Assembly: GCA_049583635.1 (NCBI GenBank)
Contig: JBAUWF010000106.1
Span: 8,939 to 72,938 of the forward strand
Direction: 5' to 3'
DNA length: 64,000 bases
From: Dokdonella_A sp049583635
Lineage (GTDB): Bacteria > Pseudomonadota > Gammaproteobacteria > Xanthomonadales > Rhodanobacteraceae
Under the pieces are notes generated by a model that saw nothing but the letters and a program-made list of their open reading frames with translations, searched no databases and was not told the origin of the DNA. A program made the translations under genes and the position numbers. This document shows positions 8,654 to 19,717 of the stretch, one piece after another. The stretch's first letter is position 1; the number at the start of each line of letters is the position of its first letter.

Positions 8654-9304
8654 TTAGTCCTTGAGCGGAAACGCCTGAGCCGCCGGCGCCAGGTCACCGA
8701 CTACGTCCACGCCCGCGGGCGGCGTGAATGCAAACGTGTCGGCAGCGAGTTTCGGATTGCGCTGCCAGTCGGAAAACACAATCTGTGTCGTGTTGCCTAG
8801 CTGATCCTTGAATATCATGCGTTCGAGCACATGCGCATCGAAGCCGAGTTCCGCAAATTCGAATGCCGGTTCACTCGCTTTCGACGTCAGCTTGAGCCAG
8901 ACGAGGCCGTCGTGGTCGCCCTCGTCAGCCGTGTTGAACTGGCGATCCAGCAACGACAGGTCGGTCAGCACGCTGAGCGGGCTGTGCGCCTCTTCGGCGT
9001 CCTGACGACGCACAGTCACCTGTTCGAGATCGGGGTCGTAGATCCAGACGTGTGTGCCATCGGCCACAATCAACTGCTGGTATGGGGAGGTGGTCTGCCA
9101 GCGGAACAATCTCGGTGCCTCGAGCGCCAGCGTTCCGCGCGATTCATCGCTGCGATGCCCGTTGGCGTCGGTCACGGACTGTTCGAAATGCGCGGTGACG
9201 GTATCGAGACCAACGGCGAAGGTCTCCATGCGTGCACGCGCCGACTCGACCGCACCGGCAGTGGTGGCGACAAGCAGACAGCACGACGCTAACAGAAAAC
9301 GCAT
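8654..9304 (-). CDS. lolA: Outer-membrane lipoprotein carrier protein LolA
   Basis: This periplasmic chaperone carries lipoproteins from LolCDE to LolB at the outer membrane. The 216-residue precursor has a clear signal peptide (MRFLLASCCLLVATTAGA). The mature part has family hallmarks: FEQSVTDANG, a PRLFRWQT-like strand, then GTHVWIYDPDLEQVTV. The ATG sits behind AGGTGTCCTT. It lies downstream of ftsK on the same strand (126-base gap), the usual ftsK-lolA order; the next gene should be rarA but is displaced by the hyf-like cluster. Confidence 0.94.
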   Translation of the reverse strand: MRFLLASCCLLVATTAGAVESARARMETFAVGLDTVTAHFEQSVTDANGHRSDESRGTLALEAPRLFRWQTTSPYQQLIVADGTHVWIYDPDLEQVTVRRQDAEEAHSPLSVLTDLSLLDRQFNTADEGDHDGLVWLKLTSKASEPAFEFAELGFDAHVLERMIFKDQLGNTTQIVFSDWQRNPKLAADTFAFTPPAGVDVVGDLAPAAQAFPLKD

Positions 9305-9430
9305 AAGGACACCTCGAAGCGATCAGGCTTGCATTATTGGAAGCGCTGCTGAACCAAAGCAATTGGCGCGGGAGCCAGTGCATCTCGGATCGACACGGTC
9401 GGCCCGGCAGGACTGGCTGCGTCTGCCCGC

Positions 9431-11749
9431 TCAACGCGCGGGCGGCGGTGGCGCGAGTACGCTGCGATTGCCGTTGGTCTCGGGCGGCGTGACGATGCCC
9501 TGCTGCTCCATCATCTCGATCAGGCGCGCGGCGCGGTTGTAGCCGATCTTGAGCCGGCGCTGCACGCCGGAAATCGAGGCGCGCCGCGTTTCGGTGACGA
9601 TGCGCACGGCGTAATCATAAAGTTCGTCGATATCCTCGTCGCCTTCGCCCGGGCGATCTTCCGGCAAACCCGATTCGCCGATCACGCGGCCGTCGCCGAG
9701 CGGCTGGCTTTCCTCGAGCACGCCGTCGACGAATTCGGGTTCGCCCTGCGCGCGCAACCATTCGACCACCTTGTGCACCTCGTGATCGTCGACAAATGCG
9801 CCGTGCACACGCTCAGGCGTCGCGGTGCCGGGTGGCAGATACAACATATCGCCGTGTCCGAGCAGGGTTTCGGCGCCGGACTGATCAAGGATGGTGCGCG
9901 AATCGATCTTGCTCGATACCTGGAATGCAATGCGGGTCGGGATGTTGGCCTTGATCAGGCCGGTGATCACGTCGACCGACGGGCGCTGCGTCGCGAGGAT
10001 CAAGTGCACGCCGGCCGCGCGCGCCTTCTGCGCAAGCCGTGCGATCAATTCCTCAACCTTCTTGCCGACAATCATCATCATGTCGGCAAACTCGTCGATG
10101 ATCACAACCACGTGCGGCAACGGTTGCAGCGGCTCGGCGGTCAGTTCGGGATGCGAAGCATCCGGGCGGAACAGCGGATCGAGCAACGGCTGTCCGGTCG
10201 CCTGCGCCTCGCGGACTTTCTTGTTGAAGCCGGCCAGATTGCGCACGCCGGTGGTCGCCATCAGACGGTAGCGGCGCTCCATTTCGGCCACGCACCAGCG
10301 CAGCGCATTGGCCGCCTCCTTCATGTCGGTGACGACCGGCGCGAGCAAATGCGGAATGTTCTCGTAGACCGATAGCTCAAGCATCTTGGGGTCGATCATG
10401 ATCATGCGGATGTCGGCCGCACTGGCCTTGTACAGAAGACTCAGAACCATCGCATTGAGCGCTACCGACTTGCCCGAACCGGTGGTACCGGCCACCAGCA
10501 GGTGCGGCATCTTGGCCAGATCGACCACCACCGGTCGGCCACCGATGTCCTTGCCGAGCGCAAGCGCGAGCGGCGACCGAATCGCGTCGTACTCCTTCGA
10601 ACGCAGTATTTCCGACAGATACACCGTCTCGCGATTGATGTTCGGGATCTCCAGGCCGATTACCGATTTGCCCGGAATCACATCGACCACGCGCACGCTC
10701 GTCACGGAAAGACCACGGGCGATGTCCTTGTCGAGGCTCGATATCTGGCTGCCCTTGATGCCGGGCGCCGGTTGCATCTCGAAGCGCGTGATTACCGGTC
10801 CCGGATACACACCGACGACTTCGGCTTCGATGCGGAAGTCCTTGAGTTTCAGTTCGACCTGACGCGATAGCGCCTCCAGTGTCTCTTCCGAATAACCCCT
10901 TATCCGCTGGCGCGGTTCGTCGAGCAGCGCCAGCGGCGGCAACTCGCCTGAACGCGCACCGGCGAACAATGGGATCTGGGTTTCACGGCGCGCTCGTTCG
11001 CTCTTCTCGATCGGCGCGAGACTCGGTTCAATGCGCACCGGATCGCGCAGGGATTTGCGTGTCGCTTCGATCTTGCGCGCCTCGTCACGCTCGCCACGCG
11101 CCTGGCGCGCAGCGCTCCAGTCTCCGGCCCTGCGCAGCCTCGATCCGAGCCAGCCGGTCGCCGTCAGCAGGCCACGACCGATAGCGTCCATCACGCGAAA
11201 CCACGAAAGGCCGGTGGCAAGCGTCACGGCAACCAGAAACAGCGCAAGCAGAAACAGTGTGGCGCCGAGGAAGCCGAAGCCCTTCATCAGCGCGTCGCCG
11301 ACCAGTTGGCCTAGTATGCCGCCGGATTGCGCCGGCAGAACGGCCGGCCCGGCGACGTGCAGATAGGCGAGCCCTGATCCGGCAATCAGAAAGGCAGCGA
11401 ATCCGGTCAGGCGCAATCCGGGAACGAGCGCCGGCGTTTCGCGTTCCGAGCCGCCGCGCAGCACCGCCGCGCCGATTGCCAGCAACAGCAGCGGAAACGC
11501 ATAGGCCAGAATGCCGCAAAAATACAGCGAGTAATCGGCAATTTCGGCGCCGAACGCACCGCCGAAATTGTGGATGTGCCCGGAGGAGCCTGCGTGCGAC
11601 CAACTCGGATCGGCCGGGCTGTAACCAATCAGGCAGGCAAACAAGTAGATCGCGAGCGGCAGCAGCAACAGAAATCCGGCCTCGCGCAAGACACGTTGCA
11701 TGCGTTCACCGGATTGCGGCCGTGGTTTGCTCTTGAGTGCGCGCGCCAC
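9431..11749 (-). CDS. ftsK: DNA translocase FtsK (short form)
   Basis: This septum-localised translocase pumps chromosome termini and activates XerCD at dif. The 772-residue form has an N-terminal membrane domain with about four helices (residues 20-190), a short basic linker, and the alpha/beta motor with Walker A (GTTGSGKS) and a Walker B ending VVIIDEFADMMM. The C-terminal winged-helix gamma domain (SGVQRRLKIGYNRAARLIEMME) reads KOPS sequences. The long linker of E. coli FtsK is missing, as in many relatives. The start is taken as GTG at 11749; an ATG 16 codons later is an alternative. The upstream 156 bases are notably AT-rich (around 11800) and probably hold its promoter. Confidence 0.95.
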   Translation of the reverse strand: MARALKSKPRPQSGERMQRVLREAGFLLLLPLAIYLFACLIGYSPADPSWSHAGSSGHIHNFGGAFGAEIADYSLYFCGILAYAFPLLLLAIGAAVLRGGSERETPALVPGLRLTGFAAFLIAGSGLAYLHVAGPAVLPAQSGGILGQLVGDALMKGFGFLGATLFLLALFLVAVTLATGLSWFRVMDAIGRGLLTATGWLGSRLRRAGDWSAARQARGERDEARKIEATRKSLRDPVRIEPSLAPIEKSERARRETQIPLFAGARSGELPPLALLDEPRQRIRGYSEETLEALSRQVELKLKDFRIEAEVVGVYPGPVITRFEMQPAPGIKGSQISSLDKDIARGLSVTSVRVVDVIPGKSVIGLEIPNINRETVYLSEILRSKEYDAIRSPLALALGKDIGGRPVVVDLAKMPHLLVAGTTGSGKSVALNAMVLSLLYKASAADIRMIMIDPKMLELSVYENIPHLLAPVVTDMKEAANALRWCVAEMERRYRLMATTGVRNLAGFNKKVREAQATGQPLLDPLFRPDASHPELTAEPLQPLPHVVVIIDEFADMMMIVGKKVEELIARLAQKARAAGVHLILATQRPSVDVITGLIKANIPTRIAFQVSSKIDSRTILDQSGAETLLGHGDMLYLPPGTATPERVHGAFVDDHEVHKVVEWLRAQGEPEFVDGVLEESQPLGDGRVIGESGLPEDRPGEGDEDIDELYDYAVRIVTETRRASISGVQRRLKIGYNRAARLIEMMEQQGIVTPPETNGNRSVLAPPPPAR

Positions 11750-11905
11750 CAGGAGAAATTACCTTAGGTCAATTCCATAACAGTTTGTAGAATAACAGAT
11801 ATATATAGAAATCTCTGTGTCGATCGTGCTATGCCGGGTGCGTCCGTCGGGGTCCAGGGTCGGCACCAAACGGCCAGCTATTGTTTCCTGCCGATTCGAC
11901 AGGCC

Positions 11906-12964
11906 TCACTTCAGAGCCGGATGCGTTATCTCGCCGCCGGCGACATTGATTCCGCGCTGGAGCGGCGCATAGTCGCGCCATGTCGATCCGGCTGCCAGAC
12001 GCTGCACGTAAGGAAGGATTGCGGCCGAGATCGCCTGCGACGACGTTCGCGGCACGGCGCCCGGCATGTTGGTTACGGCGAAATGAATCACCTCGTCCAC
12101 GACATAGGTCGGATCAGCCCAGGTTGTCGGCTTGGAGGTTTCGAAGCAGCCACCCTGATCGATCGAGATATCCGCCATTACGGTGCCTGGTTCCATCGAC
12201 TTGACCATTTCCGCGGTAATCACGTGCGGCGCACGCGCACTCGGAATCAGTACGGCGCCGATCACCAGATCGGCCGTGGCCACTTCCTCGGCGACTACCG
12301 ATTCATACGAATACAGCGCCGTTACGTTCGATCCAAGCGCCATCATTTCGGCGAGCCGGTCCGGACGTTTGTCGAATACGACCACATTGGCGCCACCCGC
12401 CGCGGCGAGCGCGGCAGCGTTGCCGCCAGCCGCACCGGCGCCGAGTACGACCACCTTGCCGCGCTCAGTCGAGGGCAGACCACCAAGCAGGATGCCCTTT
12501 CCCCCAGTCGGCTGGTGCAACAGGTGGGTGCCGACCTGAGTCGAAATGCGCCCGGCGATGATCGACATCGGCGCGAGCAACGGCAGATCGCCGGCGTCGT
12601 CCTCGACGCTCTCGAACGCCACCGCGGTCAGGCCGATGTCGAGCAGGCGGCGCGTGAGTTCCGGCTCGGCGGCCAAATGCAGATAACAAAACAGCAGATG
12701 ATCCTTGCGCAGCCGATCGAGATCGCCCGCAATCGGTTCCTTGACCTTGACGATCAGCTCCCCGTGCTCGTACAACGCATCGGCGTCGGCGTCGACGTGC
12801 ACACCGACTCGCACGAACGACTCGTCGCTGAATCCGCTCTTGCAGCCGGCGCCGGACTGGACATAAACCTCATGTCCGTGCCGAACCAGGTCGGCGCACG
12901 CCGCCGGTACCAGGGCGACGCGCCCTTCGAGCGTCTTGGTTTCAGATGGAATCCCGATACGCAT
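11906..12964 (-). CDS. ald: Alanine dehydrogenase
   Basis: The enzyme interconverts L-alanine and pyruvate plus ammonia with NAD. The 352-residue protein starts MRIGIPSETK, has the family signature GRVALVPAACADLV, a substrate-binding lysine region (IVKVKEPI) and the catalytic histidine region (LFCYLHLAAEPEL). The Rossmann motif VVVLGAGAAGGNAA is near residue 170. The frame extends upstream, but the ATG at 12964 gives the conserved N-terminus. It sits between ftsK and divergent trxB, the place held by lrp in enteric bacteria, which is notable because Lrp and Ald are linked in some bacteria; no lrp-like gene is seen here. Confidence 0.93.
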   Translation of the reverse strand: MRIGIPSETKTLEGRVALVPAACADLVRHGHEVYVQSGAGCKSGFSDESFVRVGVHVDADADALYEHGELIVKVKEPIAGDLDRLRKDHLLFCYLHLAAEPELTRRLLDIGLTAVAFESVEDDAGDLPLLAPMSIIAGRISTQVGTHLLHQPTGGKGILLGGLPSTERGKVVVLGAGAAGGNAAALAAAGGANVVVFDKRPDRLAEMMALGSNVTALYSYESVVAEEVATADLVIGAVLIPSARAPHVITAEMVKSMEPGTVMADISIDQGGCFETSKPTTWADPTYVVDEVIHFAVTNMPGAVPRTSSQAISAAILPYVQRLAAGSTWRDYAPLQRGINVAGGEITHPALK

Positions 12965-13224
12965 CAATCGTTCCTCAGCCGATGAAAACAAACGAACGGG
13001 CCGCTGCAATGCCACGCCGACGTTTCGCCGGCAGGTGTCGGAGCGTACGGCACCTTGAATCGCGCTCGTATTCCCCCCATTCTCCGCCCATTCCACGCGC
13101 CTTTGCGCACGGCAAGTGCGAGTGGAATCGCGCAATCGGAAATCGGGGTCGCCGGTCGGATCGACATGACCGGCATTGTTGGAAACGCAACAGAATGGCC
13201 GCCAGACAGCGGCCCGGATTATAC

Positions 13225-14187
13225 ATGAGCACCCGCAAGCACTCGCGTCTGATCATCCTCGGTTCCGGCCCCGCCGGTTACAGCGCGGCCGTCTACGCGG
13301 CACGCGCAAATCTCAAACCCACGCTGATCACCGGGCTCGCCCAAGGTGGGCAGTTGATGACCACGACCGATGTCGACAACTGGCCCGGCGACGTCGAGGG
13401 CTTGCTCGGTCCGGCACTGATGGAGCGCATGCAGAAACACGCCGAGCGTTTCGCCACCGAAATCCTGTTCGATCACATCCACACCGCCGACCTTTCGCAG
13501 CGGCCGTTCCGGCTGACCGGCGACAGCGGCGACTACCAGTGCGATGCGCTGATCATCACGACTGGCGCAACGGCCAAGTATCTGGGTATCGATTCGGAGG
13601 ATCGCTACAAGGGTCGAGGGGTATCGGCCTGCGCGACCTGCGACGGGTTTTTCTTCCGCGATCAGGACGTCGCGGTGATCGGCGGCGGCAACACAGCCGT
13701 CGAGGAATCACTGTATCTGGCCAACATCTGCCGCAAGGTAACGCTGGTGCATCGGCGTGACCAGTTGCGCGCCGAGAAGATCCTGCAGGACAAACTGTTC
13801 GAAAAAGAGCACGCCGGCAAGATCGAAATACTGTGGAACCACGGCGTCGAAGAGGTGCTCGGCGACGCCAACGGCGTCACCGGTCTGCGCGTCAAGAGCA
13901 CCACCGGCCATGCAATGCGCGATCTTGCCGTGACCGGCGTGTTCATCGCGATCGGCCACACGCCGAATACCGGAATCTTCGACGGTCAACTCGACATGCA
14001 GAACGGTTACATCCGCATTCGTGCCGGTCTGGACGGCAACGCGACCGCAACCAGCGTCGCCGGCGTGTTTGCCGCGGGCGACGTGGCTGATCAGGTCTAC
14101 CGCCAAGCGGTCACATCCGCGGGTTTCGGATGCATGGCAGCACTCGATGCGGAAAAGTACCTCGACCAGATCGGACTGGCCGGCTGA
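13225..14187 (+). CDS. trxB: Thioredoxin reductase
   Basis: This FAD enzyme reduces thioredoxin with NADPH. The 320-residue protein has the FAD motif GSGPAGYSAAVYAARA at the N-terminus, the redox-active pair C136-ATCD-C139 (CATCDG), the NADPH motif VIGGGNTAVEE and a C-terminal FAD-contact segment, GVFAAGDVADQVYRQA. The ATG at 13225 gives MSTRKHSRLIILGSG; the frame continues upstream but without conserved sequence. The gene is transcribed away from ald across a 260-base gap. Length and motifs are those of the low-molecular-weight bacterial type. Confidence 0.96.
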   Translation: MSTRKHSRLIILGSGPAGYSAAVYAARANLKPTLITGLAQGGQLMTTTDVDNWPGDVEGLLGPALMERMQKHAERFATEILFDHIHTADLSQRPFRLTGDSGDYQCDALIITTGATAKYLGIDSEDRYKGRGVSACATCDGFFFRDQDVAVIGGGNTAVEESLYLANICRKVTLVHRRDQLRAEKILQDKLFEKEHAGKIEILWNHGVEEVLGDANGVTGLRVKSTTGHAMRDLAVTGVFIAIGHTPNTGIFDGQLDMQNGYIRIRAGLDGNATATSVAGVFAAGDVADQVYRQAVTSAGFGCMAALDAEKYLDQIGLAG

Positions 14188-14206
14188 GGGCAGCTTGCCT
14201 ACACCG

Positions 14207-15346
14207 ATGCTGCAGGCGCGATTTCATGCGCGCATCGAAGAAATCGATCGGGATGCCTGGGACGCGCTCGGCGGCAATGTCAATCCGTTTGTCCAGCATG
14301 CCTTCCTTGCCGGTCTCGAGCGACACGATTGCATCCGCGCTGCCTATGGCTGGCGCGCGCATCACCTGAGCCTTCACGACGGCGAGCGCCTGGTCGCTGT
14401 TGCGCCGGTGTACCTCAAGGGCAATTCGCACGGCGAATACGTATTCGACTGGTCCTGGGCCAGCGCCCATGCGCGTCATGGCCTTGATTACTACCCGAAG
14501 CTGCTGTGCGGCGTGCCCTACTCGCCCGTCACCGGCCCGCGCCTGCTGGTCGGCAGTGGCCCGGGCGCGGCGGATCGTCGCAGCGCATTGATCGCTGCGC
14601 TGGCCGACGAGACCCGGCGGCTCGGTTTGTCCTCGATACATGTCAACTTCACCGATGCGACTGATACGGCGGCGCTGACGGTGAGCAACGGCTGGCTCGC
14701 GCGCTCGGACTGGCAGTTCCATTGGCACAATCGCGGCTACCGCGATTTCGCGGATTTCCTCGATGCGCTTTCGCATCGCAAGCGCAAGAACATCCGCCAG
14801 GAACGCCTGCATGTTGCGAGAGCAGGCGCCACATGCGAGTTGCGCCATGGCGACGAACTGAACGATGCCGACTGGCGTGCCCTGCACGGCTTCTATCTGC
14901 GCACATTCGAGGAACACGGCAATCATCCCGCGCTTGCACTGGATTTCTTTCGCCATCTGGGCAGAACGATGCCACGACAAGTACTCGCCGTGCTATGCCG
15001 GCGTGACGGCGATCTGATCGCGGGCGCCCTGTTGATGCGCAATGACAGCACGCTGTATGGGCGCTATTGGGGCGCCAATGAAACGGTGCCCGGCCTGCAC
15101 TTCGAGGCGTGCTATTACCAGGGCATCGAATACTGCCTTCGCGAAGGGCTGCAGCGGTTCGAGCCCGGGGCGCAGGGTGAGCACAAGCTTGCCCGCGGGT
15201 TTCTGCCCGCAAGAACACATTCGTTCCACTGGATCGCGGATACGCGCTTTCGTGCAGCGATCGCAGACGCACTGGCGGCCGAAGCGCCGATGCTCGATGC
15301 CTATCGCGAGCAACTCGTGCATCACTCGCCGTACACACATCGATGA
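14207..15346 (+). CDS. FemAB-like GNAT-fold protein (peptidogalycan-biosynthesis/DUF482 family)
   Basis: The 379-residue protein matches the PF04339 FemAB-like family (formerly DUF482), common in proteobacteria and made of tandem GNAT folds. Recognisable landmarks are NPFVQHAFLAGLE near residue 25, PYSPVTGPRLL near 105, LSHRKRKNIRQER near 190 and GAQGEHKLARGFLP near 325. The reaction is unknown; the fold suggests transfer of an acyl or aminoacyl group. The ATG at 14207 follows the trxB stop by 19 bases, and its stop overlaps the aat start (ATGA). A gene of this type upstream of aat, itself an aminoacyl-tRNA-dependent transferase, is a suggestive pairing, but a functional link is only inferred. 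Confidence 0.85.
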   Translation: MLQARFHARIEEIDRDAWDALGGNVNPFVQHAFLAGLERHDCIRAAYGWRAHHLSLHDGERLVAVAPVYLKGNSHGEYVFDWSWASAHARHGLDYYPKLLCGVPYSPVTGPRLLVGSGPGAADRRSALIAALADETRRLGLSSIHVNFTDATDTAALTVSNGWLARSDWQFHWHNRGYRDFADFLDALSHRKRKNIRQERLHVARAGATCELRHGDELNDADWRALHGFYLRTFEEHGNHPALALDFFRHLGRTMPRQVLAVLCRRDGDLIAGALLMRNDSTLYGRYWGANETVPGLHFEACYYQGIEYCLREGLQRFEPGAQGEHKLARGFLPARTHSFHWIADTRFRAAIADALAAEAPMLDAYREQLVHHSPYTHR

Positions 15347-16107
15347 TCCATCTGCCAATCCTGCGCGTCGGCCAGCGCGAGCGGTTTCCGCCGGTCGAAC
15401 ATGCCCTGATCGAACCGAACGGACTGCTCGCGGTCGGCGGCGACTTGTCGGTCGAGCGCCTGCTGGACGCGTATTCACTCGGCATCTTTCCATGGTTTTC
15501 GCCATCGCAACCGATCCTGTGGTGGTCGCCTGATCCACGCATTGTGTTCGACACCGACCGCATTCATGTCGCAGCGCGCTTTGCGCGCTGGCTGCACAAG
15601 TGCCGCTGGCACATTCGGGCCGACAGCGCCTTTGGCGATGTCATGCTCGGATGCGCCGAACACCGCGAAGGACAGGACGGGACCTGGATCGGGCGCGAGA
15701 TGCGGATCGCCTACGAGCGCCTGCATGATCGCGGTTATGCGCATTCGGTCGAGGTGTGGGACGGCCTGTCTTTGGTCGGCGGCATCTACGGCGTCGCGAT
15801 CGGGCAAATGTTCTTTGGTGAATCAATGTTCAGCCGCACCAGTAACGCATCGAAGGTCGCGCTGCTTGCACTGTGCCATGTGTTACAGGCTTTGGAAGTC
15901 CCGTTGCTCGACGCCCAGGTGGCCTCTTCCCATCTACTGAGCCTCGGCGCCTACGAGATGCCGCGTACGCTGTTCTGCGCTCGTGTAGCGCAACTGACCC
16001 GCCTGCCCGCGACTCCCGCACGATGGAGCGCTCTCACGTTCCCCGATCCGGTCGGTCTGGGCCAGACAGCGGACAGGCTGACGAGCGCACATGCAAACCC
16101 GCGGTGA
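15343..16107 (+). CDS. aat: Leucyl/phenylalanyl-tRNA-protein transferase
   Basis: Aat adds Leu or Phe from tRNA to proteins with N-terminal Arg or Lys, creating N-degrons for ClpS/ClpAP. The 254-residue protein has the signature LLAVGGDLSVERLLDAYSLGIFPWF and the catalytic-core segment GGIYGVAIGQMFFGESMFS, followed by the DAQVASSHLLSLGA motif. Its ATG overlaps the stop of the FemAB-like gene. The partners clpS and clpA lie 0.6-3.4 kb downstream on the other strand, after infA, an arrangement close to that in other gammaproteobacteria. Confidence 0.95.
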   Translation: MIHLPILRVGQRERFPPVEHALIEPNGLLAVGGDLSVERLLDAYSLGIFPWFSPSQPILWWSPDPRIVFDTDRIHVAARFARWLHKCRWHIRADSAFGDVMLGCAEHREGQDGTWIGREMRIAYERLHDRGYAHSVEVWDGLSLVGGIYGVAIGQMFFGESMFSRTSNASKVALLALCHVLQALEVPLLDAQVASSHLLSLGAYEMPRTLFCARVAQLTRLPATPARWSALTFPDPVGLGQTADRLTSAHANPR

Positions 16108-16393
16108 ACGCCAGGTATTCGACAGCAAGTTTAGCCAGCACCCATGATGCCCTTCCCGCTCGTGCTCAGCCCTTCGACGAAATCGGGAACAACAGTTGCG
16201 GGAGCAAGTGAAGTCGAAGCACTCGTTTTCCTGCCTTTCGACTTCGACGTCGCGGCCTTCGCTCAGGAAAAAAGGGGCAGGATTGCCTGACCTTCAACGC
16301 TGATCGGCGAGGTCAATGCTTTGCGTCGCCGCATTAACGTGGCATTATCCGGCGCCGTTGCTGCAATCCGATCCGGCCTCGCGCCAGGGAAAA
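16108..16393. other. aat-infA intergenic region with degenerate inverted repeats
   Basis: No gene is supported in these 286 bases. They contain a 9-base inverted repeat, GAAGTCGAA (16210-16218) and TTCGACTTC (16237-16245). The flanking sequence resembles the dispersed CTTCGAC/GCTCAGG repeats of many high-GC genomes (GCTCAGCCCTTCGAC near 16165 and CTTCGCTCAGG near 16258). It looks like a decayed copy of such an element. The infA promoter and leader must lie in the right half. Confidence 0.4.
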
Positions 16394-16612
16394 ATGTCCA
16401 AAGACGATGTCATAGAAATGGAGGGCACAGTTCTCGAGACCCTGCCCAACACCATGTTCCGCGTGAAGCTCGAGAATGGCCATGTGGTTACGGCACATAT
16501 TTCCGGACGCATGCGCAAGCACTATATCCGCATCCTGACCGGCGACAAGGTCAAGATCGAGATGACGCCTTACGATCTCACCAAGGGCCGCATCACCTAC
16601 CGTAGCAAGTGA
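16394..16612 (+). CDS. infA: Translation initiation factor IF-1
   Basis: IF-1 binds the ribosomal A site during initiation. The 72-residue protein (MSKDDVIEMEGTV start) is a single OB fold of exactly the expected length, with the conserved core MRKHYIRILTGDKV and the C-terminus KGRITYR. The ATG at 16394 is chosen over in-frame upstream codons because it gives the universal N-terminus. It lies between aat and clpA, as in many gammaproteobacteria, and converges on clpA. The 101 bases between the two stops contain a weak hairpin around 16617-16640 without a T-run. Confidence 0.97.
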   Translation: MSKDDVIEMEGTVLETLPNTMFRVKLENGHVVTAHISGRMRKHYIRILTGDKVKIEMTPYDLTKGRITYRSK

Positions 16613-16713
16613 CGCCGGGATGATCACATCCGGGACCGATCGCTGAAAACCGATAACCGGTATGCGGCGCCCTGCGTGCAGCCCTGTGATTTACCCACAG
16701 GAACTGATCGAGG

Positions 16714-18987
<2,274 letters not shown>

Positions 18988-19171
18988 GCCTGCTGTCTCC
19001 GCACTGGCTGTGACCGCAAAACGAAAATGGAAAAAACGCCGCAAAGGTCCGGTTAGCTGCTCGCACCTTCAGCCCCGGCCGCGCACGGATTGGGCGTATG
19101 CAAGTATGTGCGCATCACGAGGAATCGACTAGTCGGACTTGTGCAAACTTCTAAGTTATATGGGGGGCGAG

Positions 19172-19498
19172 TCAGGCTTTTTCCATCGTGCACAACAACG
19201 GATGCTGGTGCGTCCGGGAAAACTCGTTCACGTGAGTCACCTTGGTCTCTGCGACTTCCCGGGTGAATACGCCGCACACACCCTTCCCGCGTGTATGCAC
19301 GTGCAGCATGATCTGGGTTGCTCGTTCACGATCCAGGCCAAAAAAGGTCTCCAGCACTGCAATCACGAAATCCATTGGCGTGAAATCATCGTTGAGCAGG
19401 ACCACCTGGTACAGCGGGGGTCGCGCCACCTCCGGCCGCGCCTCCTCGACCGCCAATCCGTGTTCCCGCTCGCCGTTGGGTTCAGTTGCTTGGGTCAT
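19172..19498 (-). CDS. clpS: ATP-dependent Clp protease adaptor ClpS
   Basis: ClpS delivers N-degron proteins to ClpA. The 108-residue protein has an unstructured N-terminal tail (about 28 residues), then the conserved core YQVVLLNDDFTPMDFV, whose acidic loop contacts the N-degron. The helix FGLDRERATQIMLHVHTRG follows, then GVFTREVAETKV. The open frame runs far upstream, but only the ATG at 19498 yields a normal ClpS. It is divergent from mnmA. Confidence 0.96.
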   Translation of the reverse strand: MTQATEPNGEREHGLAVEEARPEVARPPLYQVVLLNDDFTPMDFVIAVLETFFGLDRERATQIMLHVHTRGKGVCGVFTREVAETKVTHVNEFSRTHQHPLLCTMEKA

Positions 19499-19717
19499 GG
19501 TTCCTTTGGTTCGGTTTTGCCTGGTCCAGTATAGCTCCGGGATATGGCGTATCTTCACCCCGGCTTCAAGTATCGTGTCGAACTGTGCCGCCAACCGATG
19601 CGGTGCTGCGCTACACTGCCAAGCATGACTTTCGACACAGCCCATGTCCGTGCCGCCTGCGTCGATGCGGCGATCGCATGGCGCCCGCGCCCGATCGCAT
19701 TGCCCCGCTGATTCGTC

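Noticed and set aside
16108..16393. A small gene or CRISPR-like repeats between aat and infA
   Set aside because: The repeats are few, unequal and inverted, with no regular spacers and no coding potential.
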